Positions 45,336 through 53,034 of a stretch of DNA of 64,000 nt are shown here, piece after piece; position 1 is the first letter of the stretch, and every line of letters starts with the position of its first letter. Under the pieces are notes generated by a model that saw only the letters and a program-made list of their open reading frames with translations, made no database searches and had not been told where the DNA came from. The stretch is from positions 1 through 64,000 of the forward strand of contig JAGBFA010000008.1 in the NCBI GenBank assembly GCA_017936685.1, read 5' to 3'. This DNA is from Alistipes sp. (GTDB lineage Bacteria; Bacteroidota; Bacteroidia; Bacteroidales; Rikenellaceae). The position numbers were made by a program, and so were the translations under genes.

Positions 45336-47063
45336 ATGTGCAAATTAAGAGATATTACCGCCGATGAACGCCGCGCATTGCAGGCGGGCGGCTCGACGGC
45401 CGAGTGCTGGGACACGATCAGGGTGAGCGAGGATTTCTCGCCGCAGCAGGTGTCGCGCAGCCGTTTCGAGGGGCGGGTGGAGATAGGCAGCCGTGCCGTT
45501 ATCGTCGACTCGTGCGTGGCCGATTACCGCATAGGCGACTGCGCCGTGGTAGAGTCGGTCGGACGCATGGAGTGCCGCCGCCGCACCGCGTTCGGCAACG
45601 GCGTGCGCGTGTCGACGATCAACGAGAACGGAGGCCGCGCCGTGGCCATATACGATCGGCTGAGTGCTCAGACGGCATATCTGGCCGCTGTCTGCCGCCA
45701 TCGCCGCGAGGCTGTCGGGGCTATCGAGCGTATGGTCGATGCCTACGCCGAGAGCCGCGCCGACGATATGGGCAGCGTGGGCGAGGGCGCACGCATATCG
45801 GGCGTGAAGTTCATTCGCGAGGTGCGCATAGGCAGCCGCGCCACCGTCGAGGGTGCGTCGTGGCTCGTGGAGGGCACCGTGGGCGACGATGCCTATGTGG
45901 GTGTCGATGTCAAGGCCGAGGAGTTCATATTCGATGCAGGCTCGCACGTGGGCGGAGGAGCCACCGTCGAGCGTTGTTTCGTGGGCGAGGCGTGTATCCT
46001 GGACAAGGGATTCACCGCAGCCGATTCGCTCTTTTTCGCCAACTCGCACTGCGAGAACGGCGAGGCGGCGGCCATATTCGCCGGACCCTACACCGTATCG
46101 CACCATAAGTCGTCGCTGCTGATTGCGGGCATATTCTCGTTCTTCAATGCCGGCAGCGGCTCCAATCAGTCGAACCATCTGTTCAAGAGCGGTGCCGTGC
46201 ATCAGTCGGTGCACCCTCGCGGCTGCAAGTTCGGCAGCGGCGCATATATCATGTCGCCGGCCATCGAGGGGCCGTTTACGGTGGTCATAGGCCATCACTC
46301 GCGGCATCACGATACGCACGACATGCCGTTCTCGTATCTTATCGAGAGCGACAATACGTCGATGCTGATGCCGGGTCTGAATCTGACCAGCTACGGCACG
46401 GTGCGCGACGTGGAGAAGTGGCGCAAGCGCGACCGCCGCAAGATATGCCGCGACAGGATCAACTTCGAGGAGTTCAACCCCTTTTTGACGGGCAAGATGG
46501 CACGCGGCGTCGATGCGCTCAACTCGCTGCGCGACGGCGACCCCGATGCCGCGCTATATCACTACAACCGCACCACGATCAAGTCGACGATGCTTGCCCG
46601 CGGACTGAAGCTCTACAACCGCGCCATAGCCGCCTCGCTTGGCGAGATGCTGCGCGCGGGCTCTCCGAGCGCGGACGGTGCAGGCCGCGGCGAGTGGATC
46701 GACGTGGCCGGACAGTATGTCACGCGCGCCGCGGTCGATGCCATACTCTCCGACTTGGAGAGCGGAGCGATAGATCGTTTGGAGCAGGTCGACGAGCGTT
46801 TTTCCGCCTTTGCCCAAGACTACACTTCATACGCCTACGACTATGCCTATGACTTCCTCTATGCACTGCTCGGGCATCAGCCCTCGGAGCAGGAGGTGGC
46901 CGAGACCGTTGCCGCGGCCGAAAACATCGTGCGCACGATGCGCGAGCAGACCGAGGCCGACCGCCGCCGCGATTGCAGCGACGATATGTCGATAGGCTAC
47001 GGCTACGACTACCCCTCCGGGGAGGAGCGGCGTGCCGATTACAGGAATGTCCGCGGTCTGTGA
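45336..47063 (+). CDS. DUF4954 family protein, left-handed beta-helix (hexapeptide) type
   Basis: A 575-residue protein from the ATG at 45336 (an in-frame TTG at 45279 lies on the predicted promoter). Residues about 50-340 show repeating short turns with V/I-G-x-x-A/G patterns (VEIGSRAVIVDSCVADYRIG, EGTVGDDAYVGVDVKAE), typical of a left-handed beta-helix as in acyl- and nucleotidyl-transferases. IFSFFNAGSGSNQSNHLFKSG and HHSRHHDTHDMPFSYL are strongly patterned and probably functional. The C-terminal ~180 residues are helical. It fits DUF4954, common in Bacteroidota and of unknown function. The vWA gene begins at or just after its stop. Confidence 0.8.
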   Translation: MCKLRDITADERRALQAGGSTAECWDTIRVSEDFSPQQVSRSRFEGRVEIGSRAVIVDSCVADYRIGDCAVVESVGRMECRRRTAFGNGVRVSTINENGGRAVAIYDRLSAQTAYLAAVCRHRREAVGAIERMVDAYAESRADDMGSVGEGARISGVKFIREVRIGSRATVEGASWLVEGTVGDDAYVGVDVKAEEFIFDAGSHVGGGATVERCFVGEACILDKGFTAADSLFFANSHCENGEAAAIFAGPYTVSHHKSSLLIAGIFSFFNAGSGSNQSNHLFKSGAVHQSVHPRGCKFGSGAYIMSPAIEGPFTVVIGHHSRHHDTHDMPFSYLIESDNTSMLMPGLNLTSYGTVRDVEKWRKRDRRKICRDRINFEEFNPFLTGKMARGVDALNSLRDGDPDAALYHYNRTTIKSTMLARGLKLYNRAIAASLGEMLRAGSPSADGAGRGEWIDVAGQYVTRAAVDAILSDLESGAIDRLEQVDERFSAFAQDYTSYAYDYAYDFLYALLGHQPSEQEVAETVAAAENIVRTMREQTEADRRRDCSDDMSIGYGYDYPSGEERRADYRNVRGL

Positions 47064-47086
47064 CCGAAAAAATAGCGATTTACGAT

Positions 47087-47953
47087 ATGTACACCCGTCC
47101 CATAACCCATCTCGACCGCACGCTGTTTCTGTTCGCCATCGACTGCTCAGGCTCGATGCGCGAGACGATACGCTTCAACGGCATGACCATGTCGAAGGCC
47201 GAGGCCGTGGCACTGGTCACCAACTACATGATCGACGAGCTGGTGGAGCGTGCGCGCCGCCGCGACGGTGTACGCAACTATTACGATATAGGCGTGATAG
47301 GGTATTCGGGCGAGGGTGTGCGCCCGATGCTCGGCCAAAGCGGCGGGGACGACTGCACGGTGGCGGTCGACCGTCTGGCCGCCCAGATGCCGCCCGTGTG
47401 CCGCATGGACTTCGACCAACGGCTTCCCGACGGCAGCCGTTCGGCGGCTTCGTTCGATCTGCATCGCTGGATCGAGCCTTTCAGCTCGGGTCTTACACCC
47501 ATGTACGAGGCTCTGATGGAGGTGCGCGACACGCTGCGCCGCTGGTGCCTGCGGCCGGAGAATGCCGCGAGTTTTCCGCCCGTGGTGTTCAACATCACCG
47601 ACGGCGAGAGCAGCGACGGCAGCTGCGAGGAGCTGTGCGACATGGCTGCGCAGATACGCCGCACGGGTACTGCCGACGGTAGCACGCTGCTTATCAACAT
47701 ACATCTGTCGACCGACTCCGAGCGCGGCAGCATCATGTTCCCGTCGAGCGAGGAGGCCTGCGGCGAGGACCGCTATTCGCGCCTTCTGTACGAGATGGCC
47801 AGCACCATGCCCGAGGTGTTCGACGATGCCATACGCTCGTCGGTGGGCGGAGTGTCGCTGCCGCCCTACAAAGGCATGGCCTACAACGCATCGGTGGCAC
47901 AGCTGCTGACGGTGCTCGACATAGGGTCGCGGAGTGTCAACAACATATTCTGA
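47087..47953 (+). CDS. von Willebrand factor A (vWA) domain protein with intact MIDAS
   Basis: A 288-residue protein made almost wholly of one vWA domain. The metal-ion-dependent adhesion site is complete: Asp19-x-Ser-x-Ser23 (FAIDCSGSMRE), Thr137 (SSGLTPMYEAL) and Asp172 (FNITDGESSDG). There is no signal peptide, so it is intracellular, like TerY-type and other vWA proteins that partner kinases or AAA ATPases. The ATG at 47087 is chosen; a GTG at 47060 overlapping the DUF4954 stop (GTGA) is an alternative adding nine residues. The pseudokinase gene starts 13 nt after its stop. Confidence 0.85.
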   Translation: MYTRPITHLDRTLFLFAIDCSGSMRETIRFNGMTMSKAEAVALVTNYMIDELVERARRRDGVRNYYDIGVIGYSGEGVRPMLGQSGGDDCTVAVDRLAAQMPPVCRMDFDQRLPDGSRSAASFDLHRWIEPFSSGLTPMYEALMEVRDTLRRWCLRPENAASFPPVVFNITDGESSDGSCEELCDMAAQIRRTGTADGSTLLINIHLSTDSERGSIMFPSSEEACGEDRYSRLLYEMASTMPEVFDDAIRSSVGGVSLPPYKGMAYNASVAQLLTVLDIGSRSVNNIF

Positions 47954-47966
47954 TCGAAAGGGGCTT

Positions 47967-48950
47967 ATGAACATCTGTACGATAGTGGATTTCAGAGGTG
48001 CGGTCGACGATCCCGGCCGCAGGCTGCGACATATGGCCGATGCCCGCCGTGCCGCCGAGGCCGGAGTGTGCCGCTCGACGCTCTTCGCCGAGTGCCGCAT
48101 GGAGTGGCGCGGGCAGCTGTGGCTGTTCTATGCTCCGATCGCATTGCGCTCCATCGAGCGTGCCGAACGTGCCGCCATGGCATTGCGGCGGCTCACGTCG
48201 GATCCTATGGGCGCATACCGCATACTGCGCGACGAGATCGTCACCGATCCCGTTGCGGGCGTTGCGAGCGACGCAGTCGTAGAGCCTCTGCCTGCCGTGC
48301 AGACCCTCTTGCAGGCGGTTGCCGGCATGGACGCCAGCCGGTTGGACGGCTCTTTGGAGAGACTGCGCCGACGGCTGCAATGTCTCGACATAAGCCACAA
48401 CAACCTCTCGCCCGACAACATCGTCGTCGATACGGCCGGCGAGCTGCACCCCATACGTCTGCACTACGTCACGCAGGGCTTCGGCGGCGATGAGGAGGCT
48501 TTCGAACGCTTGGAGAGCTATATCGCCGAGCACGCGCTCGATGCCGCCGGCTGTCTGCACGACACCACGGCCGCATACCGCGCCGCAAGCGGCTGCCGTC
48601 CGGCGGAGTGGCTGTGGGCGGGCAATATGTTCGAAGACCGCGTGCGTGTGCGCGGCCGGGGCGGTTACGGATTCGTCGACGGTGACGGCCGCACGGTAGT
48701 GAAGCCTATATATTTCTGGGCCGACGACTTCCGCGAGGGTCGTGCCGCGGTGCAGGACTTCGACTCGCGCATGGGGCTTATCGACAAGAACGGCCGCGAG
48801 ATCATAGCCCCGCTATACGACATTGTGGAGTACGATGCCGACACGGGACGCTCGTGGGTGTCGCTCGACTCTCTGTGGGCGCAGTTCGACTATGCGGGCT
48901 GCCGCATCACCGATTGGCTGCCGCGCGAAGAGTGCGATATAGAGCTGTAA
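47967..48950 (+). CDS. Pseudokinase-like protein with C-terminal WG repeats
   Basis: A 327-residue protein from the ATG at 47967, preceded by a good AAAGGGG ribosome site. Residues 144-151 read HNNLSPDN, the layout of a kinase catalytic loop (HxDLxxxN) but with the catalytic Asp changed to Asn146, so phosphotransfer is unlikely. The N-lobe is reduced. Residues about 225-320 hold two clear WG/KWG repeats (GGYGFVDGDGRTVVKPIYF, MGLIDKNGREIIAPLYD) and a partial third. WG repeats usually mediate binding. It may be the non-catalytic partner of the kinase at 44113, with which it shares the kinase-plus-WG plan. Confidence 0.75.
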   Translation: MNICTIVDFRGAVDDPGRRLRHMADARRAAEAGVCRSTLFAECRMEWRGQLWLFYAPIALRSIERAERAAMALRRLTSDPMGAYRILRDEIVTDPVAGVASDAVVEPLPAVQTLLQAVAGMDASRLDGSLERLRRRLQCLDISHNNLSPDNIVVDTAGELHPIRLHYVTQGFGGDEEAFERLESYIAEHALDAAGCLHDTTAAYRAASGCRPAEWLWAGNMFEDRVRVRGRGGYGFVDGDGRTVVKPIYFWADDFREGRAAVQDFDSRMGLIDKNGREIIAPLYDIVEYDADTGRSWVSLDSLWAQFDYAGCRITDWLPREECDIEL

Positions 48951-48981
48951 ACAAGAATATTAACTAAAAACCTATTATATC

Positions 48982-49908
48982 ATGGAAAAAGTAAGATGTC
49001 TTATCATCGGCAGCGGCCCTGCGGGCTTCACGGCTGCCATATACGCTTCGCGTGCCAACCTCTCGCCCGTACTCTACGAGGGTATCGAGCCGGGCGGCCA
49101 GCTGACCACCACCACGCAGATCGAGAACTTCCCGGGTTATCCCGAGGGTATCGGCGGCACTGAAATGATGGAGGACCTGCGCCGTCAGGCGCAGCGTTTC
49201 GGCGCGCACGTGCGTCGCGGTATCATCACTTCGGTCGATCTTCGGCAGCGTCCGTTCCACGTGACGGTCGACAACGAGCATGAGATCGAGGCCGAGTCGC
49301 TGATCGTGGCCACGGGTGCCTCGGCGCGCTATCTGGGTCTGGAATCGGAGAACCGTTTTCGCGGCATGGGTGTCAGCGCATGCGCCACGTGCGACGGCTT
49401 CTTCTATCGCCGCAAGGACGTGGCCGTAGTGGGCGGCGGCGATACGGCGTGCGAGGAGGCCACCTATCTGGCATCGTTGTGCCGTCAGGTCTATATGATC
49501 GTCCGCAAGCCCTATCTGCGTGCCTCGAAGGCCATGCAGGAGCGTGTGTTCGCCACCGAGAACATCAAGGTGCTGTTCGAGCAGAACACGGCCGAGGTGT
49601 TGGGCGACGACAACGGTGTGACCGGCGCGCGTCTGCGTCACAGCACTACGGGCGAAGAGACCCAGATCGCCATCGACGGCTTCTTCCTGGCCATAGGCCA
49701 TCACCCCAATACCGAGCTGTTCAAGGGTCAGTTGGAGCTGGACGACGAGGGCTACATCAAGGTGTGGGGCGCATCGTCGAAGACCAGCGTCGAGGGCGTG
49801 TTCGCTGCGGGCGACGTGAAAGACCCGTCGTACCGCCAGGCCATCACGGCTGCCGGTTCGGGCTGCATAGCCGCACTCGACTGCGAACGTTTCCTTTTGG
49901 CGCAATAG
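48982..49908 (+). CDS. trxB: Thioredoxin-disulfide reductase
   Basis: A 308-residue flavoenzyme that reduces thioredoxin with NADPH. The FAD motif GSGPAGFTAAIYASRA is at 10-25, the redox pair Cys134/Cys137 in ACATCDGF, and the NADPH motif GGGDTACEEA at 151-160; the C-terminal FAAGDVKDPSYRQAITAAGSG completes the FAD site. It is cytoplasmic and central to redox balance in an anaerobe. It begins 31 nt after the WG-repeat gene; whether it shares that transcript is unclear. Confidence 0.97.
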   Translation: MEKVRCLIIGSGPAGFTAAIYASRANLSPVLYEGIEPGGQLTTTTQIENFPGYPEGIGGTEMMEDLRRQAQRFGAHVRRGIITSVDLRQRPFHVTVDNEHEIEAESLIVATGASARYLGLESENRFRGMGVSACATCDGFFYRRKDVAVVGGGDTACEEATYLASLCRQVYMIVRKPYLRASKAMQERVFATENIKVLFEQNTAEVLGDDNGVTGARLRHSTTGEETQIAIDGFFLAIGHHPNTELFKGQLELDDEGYIKVWGASSKTSVEGVFAAGDVKDPSYRQAITAAGSGCIAALDCERFLLAQ

Positions 49909-49937
49909 GGTGTGAACGACATTAGAATAAGGCTGTT

Positions 49938-50348
49938 ATGAAACGCTATCTTGTCATGATCCTGTCGGCCGTGCTGCTCACGGCCTGCGGCGTGTCGGTC
50001 TCGTATGTGGGCAAGTCCTACGCTCCGGTGCAGAGCGTCGATCTGTGGTTCGACTGGCGCGACGTGCCGTGCGACTACGAGACTATGGGGCATATCGACG
50101 CTTCGCCGGGTCTGTTCACCAATATCGAAGACGCACAGGCCGCCATCGAGGCGCGCGCCCGCGAGGCGGGAGCCGATGCCGTGGTCTTCGAGGGTGTGCG
50201 GCGCAATGCCTCTGCGCCCGAGTACAAAACCACCGAGCGCAGCGAGAAGAATATCGACGGTTCGGTGACGCGCACCACAACAACGACCAAGGAGCAGGCC
50301 ATATCGCACACGCTCATGGCGACCTTCATCAAATACAAACGACCTTAA
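49938..50348 (+). CDS. Small lipoprotein of unknown function
   Basis: A 136-residue protein with a lipoprotein signal (AVLLTAC, Cys17) followed by a compact domain: a VDLWFDWRDVPCDYETMGHI core, then EARAREAGADAVVFEGV, and a Thr-rich tail (RTTTTTKEQ). The AREAGADAVV segment resembles small periplasmic proteins that sort heavy or odd substrates by redox or folding state, but I do not recognise a named family. It lies between trxB and rnz on the same strand with short gaps (29 and 4 nt), so it is likely co-transcribed with them. Confidence 0.7.
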   Translation: MKRYLVMILSAVLLTACGVSVSYVGKSYAPVQSVDLWFDWRDVPCDYETMGHIDASPGLFTNIEDAQAAIEARAREAGADAVVFEGVRRNASAPEYKTTERSEKNIDGSVTRTTTTTKEQAISHTLMATFIKYKRP

Positions 50349-50352
50349 CGAT

Positions 50353-51276
50353 TTGAGCTTCTCGGTAACCATACTCGGCAATGCGTCGGCCAAACCTACG
50401 GCCGACAGCCACCCCTCGGCACAGGCGGTCAACTTCAACGAGCAGTACTATCTGGTCGATGCAGGCGAGGGCGTGCAGCAGCAGCTGGTGCGCCGCGGCA
50501 TCAACCCGCTGCGGCTGCGCGGCGTATTCATCTCGCATCTGCACGGCGACCACGTCTACGGTCTGTTCCCGCTCATCGCCACGCTCGGGCTGTACGGCAA
50601 GCGCACGCCGTTGGACGTTTACGCCCCTGCGCCGTTAGGCGAGATATTGGAGGGGCACAAACGCTGGTTTGCCGCCGATCTGCCCTACGAGGTGGTGTGG
50701 CACAGGGTCGATACGACGCACCACGAGCTTGTATTCGAGAACAATACGCTCGAAGTGTGGAGTCTGCCGCTGCGTCACCGCGTGCCTGCGTCGGGCTATC
50801 TGTTTCGCGAGAAGACCCCGCAGCTCAACGTCGAGAAGTACAAGATCGTGAAATACGGGCTCGACATAGGACAGATCGTGGCGGCCAAGCGCGGCGAGGA
50901 TATCACGCTCCCGACGGGCGAGGTGATCCCCAATTCCGAGCTGACCTACATGCCGCACCTGCCGCGGTCGTATGCTTACTGCTCCGACACCAACTTCTCG
51001 GCACGGCTGGCCGAGATGGTGCGCGGTGTCGATCTGCTCTATCACGAGACCACATACGCCGATGCGGAGCGTCGTCAGGCGCGCGACAGAGGACACTCGA
51101 CCACCGTCGAGGCGGCCGAGGTGGCGTTGCGTGCCGGCGTGGGACGACTCATCATCGGGCACTTCTCGTCGCGATACAAAGACCGCGAGGCGTTGCTGGC
51201 CGAGTGCCGCAGCCGTTTTGCCGAGAGCTACATAGCCCGTGAGGGCGAGAAATTCGAAATAGAAGAGAGACGATGA
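50353..51276 (+). CDS. rnz: Ribonuclease Z (tRNA 3'-endonuclease)
   Basis: A 307-residue metallo-beta-lactamase-fold nuclease that trims tRNA 3' trailers. Motifs: the HLHGDHVYGL zinc motif, YCSDTNF, LLYHETTYA with AGHST-like GHSTTVEAAEVA, and LIIGHFSSRY. The start is a TTG at 50353 (MSFSVTILGNASA): no ATG or GTG in frame fits, and the first strand VTILG is standard for the family N-terminus. The stop overlaps the next ATG by 4 nt. Confidence 0.94.
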   Translation: MSFSVTILGNASAKPTADSHPSAQAVNFNEQYYLVDAGEGVQQQLVRRGINPLRLRGVFISHLHGDHVYGLFPLIATLGLYGKRTPLDVYAPAPLGEILEGHKRWFAADLPYEVVWHRVDTTHHELVFENNTLEVWSLPLRHRVPASGYLFREKTPQLNVEKYKIVKYGLDIGQIVAAKRGEDITLPTGEVIPNSELTYMPHLPRSYAYCSDTNFSARLAEMVRGVDLLYHETTYADAERRQARDRGHSTTVEAAEVALRAGVGRLIIGHFSSRYKDREALLAECRSRFAESYIAREGEKFEIEERR

Positions 51277-52013
51277 CAAAGGCCGAGATACAATTCGTCC
51301 GCTCGTTAGCGGACAAGCGTGCGCGCGACGAGCAGTCGCTGTTCGTGGCCGAGGGTGAGAAACTCGTCGGCGAGATACGTTCGTCGTACCTGCGCATAAG
51401 AAAGATATACACCTCGACCGACAGCCTGCCGTGGCCCGAGGCCGAACATGTCACTGCCGCCGAGATGGGGCGCATCTCGATGCTCAAAACACCCTCCTCG
51501 GTGCTTGCCGTGGTCGAAAAGCCGCACTCTCGGCTCGACCGCAGCACGCTCGGCTCGCGGCTGACCCTGGCTCTCGACGGTGTGCAGAACCCCGGCAATC
51601 TGGGCACCATAATACGTCTGGCCGACTGGTGGGGCATAAGCGATGTGATATGCTCCGAGGATTGCGCCGACTGCTTCAACCCCAAGGTCGTGCAGGCCAC
51701 CATGGGTGCCATACTGCGCGTGCGCGTGCACTACACCTCTCTCGATGCCCTGCTTGCCGAGGCCTCGGCCGGCGGCGTTCCCGTCTACGGAACCTTCCTC
51801 GACGGCGACGACATCTACGCCGCCGATCTTACGCCCAACGGCATCATCGTCATGGGCAACGAGGGGCGCGGCATCTCCGACACCTGTGCCCGTCACATCA
51901 CCCGCCGCCTCTTCATTCCTCCCTATCCGCGCGATTGTCGCGGCTCCGAGTCGCTCAACGTAGCCATAGCTACGGCGGTGGTGTGTGCCGAGTTCCGCCG
52001 ATCTTTTTCGTGA
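51273..52013 (+). CDS. SpoU/TrmH-family RNA 2'-O-ribose methyltransferase
   Basis: A 246-residue SPOUT methyltransferase. An N-terminal substrate-binding segment (1-~85; SLFVAEGEKLVGE) precedes the knotted catalytic domain, with motif 1 LDGVQNPGNLGTIIRLADW, motif 2 IVMGNEGRGIS and motif 3 SESLNVAIATAVV. It likely methylates rRNA or tRNA; the exact nucleotide is unknown. It overlaps rnz by 4 nt. Its last residues (RRSFS) and stop codon fall inside repeat element E, so the element's insertion or growth set the C-terminus. Confidence 0.9.
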   Translation: MTKAEIQFVRSLADKRARDEQSLFVAEGEKLVGEIRSSYLRIRKIYTSTDSLPWPEAEHVTAAEMGRISMLKTPSSVLAVVEKPHSRLDRSTLGSRLTLALDGVQNPGNLGTIIRLADWWGISDVICSEDCADCFNPKVVQATMGAILRVRVHYTSLDALLAEASAGGVPVYGTFLDGDDIYAADLTPNGIIVMGNEGRGISDTCARHITRRLFIPPYPRDCRGSESLNVAIATAVVCAEFRRSFS

Positions 52014-52125
52014 AAAGCGGCATTCTGCTTCCGCTCGCTCCATTGTCCGAACGGGTAGTACGTCAAGTACAACCCGTCCGTCCAATGTTCGTTGCGCGTT
52101 GCATAATACCGCTTTTGACGAAAAA
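52004..52125 (+). repeat. 122-bp-family palindromic element, copy E
   Basis: Starts TTTTTCGTGAAAAG over the last codons of the methyltransferase gene; the TGA at 52011-52013 is part of the terminal repeat. Ends CTTTTGACGAAAAA. The core is CGGGT-A-GTAC, loop gtcaa, GTAC-A-ACCCG, a paired change from the CGGGC/GCCCG of copies B and D. Confidence 0.88.
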
Positions 52126-52147
52126 GCGGGTAGTGGTGCTTGGGTTG

Positions 52148-52269
52148 TTTTCCGTGAAAAGCAGCATTCTGCTTCCGCTCGCTCCATTGTCCGAACGGGT
52201 AGTACGTCAAGTACAACCCGTCCGTCCAATGTTCGTTGCGCGTTGCATAATACCGCTTTTGACGAAAAA
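52148..52269 (+). repeat. 122-bp-family palindromic element, copy F
   Basis: Nearly identical to copy E and tandem to it after a 22-nt spacer with GTGGTGCTTGG. Left end TTTTCCGTGAAAAG, right end CTTTTGACGAAAAA. The high identity to E suggests a recent tandem duplication or gene conversion. Confidence 0.88.
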
Positions 52270-52302
52270 GCGGGTAGTGGTGCTTTGGTGGCTATTCCAC
52301 CT

Positions 52303-52728
52303 GTCATTCTGAACGAAGCTATGCGGAGTAAAGAATCCGGTTATGGACGATAAGGCAAAAAGACTGTCACTCCGAGGAGCAACGTAGTTGCGACGTGGGA
52401 GTCTCGCCACACAAAACTGTCACTCCGAGGGAGGACATTGCCCGACCGTGGGAGTCTCGCGGTCGGGAGAGTGGCGGTCGTACAGGAGCGTGTTTGCCGC
52501 CCAAAAGAGAGATTCTCACGTCGCAGTCATTCGACTGCTCCTCAGAATGACAGGACGGTGGAAATAATCGCGCACAGATTTCTCGCTTGCGCTCGAAATG
52601 ACAATCTCGACGTGTCATGCTGAGCGGAGCAATGCGGAGTGAAGCATCTGGTTGGGGTAGACATGGTGTATTATCCTCTCACGTCGTCCCCAACAAGATT
52701 CTTCACTTCGTTCAGAATGACATGGCTG
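52303..52728. repeat. Dense array of covarying ~40-bp hairpin repeats
   Basis: Forward units: one near 52303-52340 (ATTCT/AGAAT), 52364-52405 (ACTCC/GGAGT), 52417-52458 (ACTCC/GGAGT) and about 52614-52652 (ATGCT/AGCAT). Reverse units: 52509-52553 (ATTCT/AGAAT, inner GCAGTC/GACTGC), 52576-52603 (ATTTC/GAAAT) and about 52690-52722 (ATTCT/AGAAT). No gene is supported in 52014-53034. Confidence 0.75.
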
Positions 52729-52759
52729 TGGAAATAGTCTCCAAAGAATTATGCGCCGC

Positions 52760-52879
52760 TTTTTCATCAAAATGCCGCAGATGCGACTCTCCGACAGAGC
52801 GAGACGATGGGCTGTACTGGTGTACTGCCCATTGGCGAGCGACGAGGAGAGGAAGCAGGTGCGGTATTCTCACGGAAAA
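52760..52879 (-). repeat. 122-bp-family palindromic element, copy H (diverged)
   Basis: Reverse orientation. The ends are altered (TTTTTCATCAAAA and TTCTCACGGAAAA), but the core hairpin TGGGC-A/T-GTAC is kept. It follows copy G, read on the reverse strand, after a 22-nt spacer. Confidence 0.75.
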
Positions 52880-52901
52880 CTTTCCAAGCACCACAACCCA
52901 A

Positions 52902-53023
52902 TTTTTCGTCAAAAGCGGTATTATACCACGCGCAACGAACATTGGACGGACGGGTTGTACTTGACGTACTACCCGTTCGGACAATGGAGCGAGCGGAAGC
53001 AGAATGCCGCTTTTCACGAAAAA
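52902..53023 (-). repeat. 122-bp-family palindromic element, copy G
   Basis: Reverse orientation, with TTTTTCGTGAAAAG at 53023 reading leftward. It begins 11 nt after the mqnC stop codon in that gene's sense direction. Very similar to copies E and F, including the CGGGT/ACCCG core. Confidence 0.87.
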
Positions 53024-53034
53024 GACACGGAAAA

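Noticed and set aside
51306-52307. A 333-codon reverse frame covering the methyltransferase and elements E and F
   Set aside because: Its duplicated segment is just the two repeat elements read through; the rest is antisense to a clear SpoU gene.
52004-53023. Composite transposon flanked by inverted element pairs
   Set aside because: There is no transposase or cargo gene inside, and each pair sits at the 3' end of its neighbouring gene in sense orientation, which explains the inverted layout more simply.
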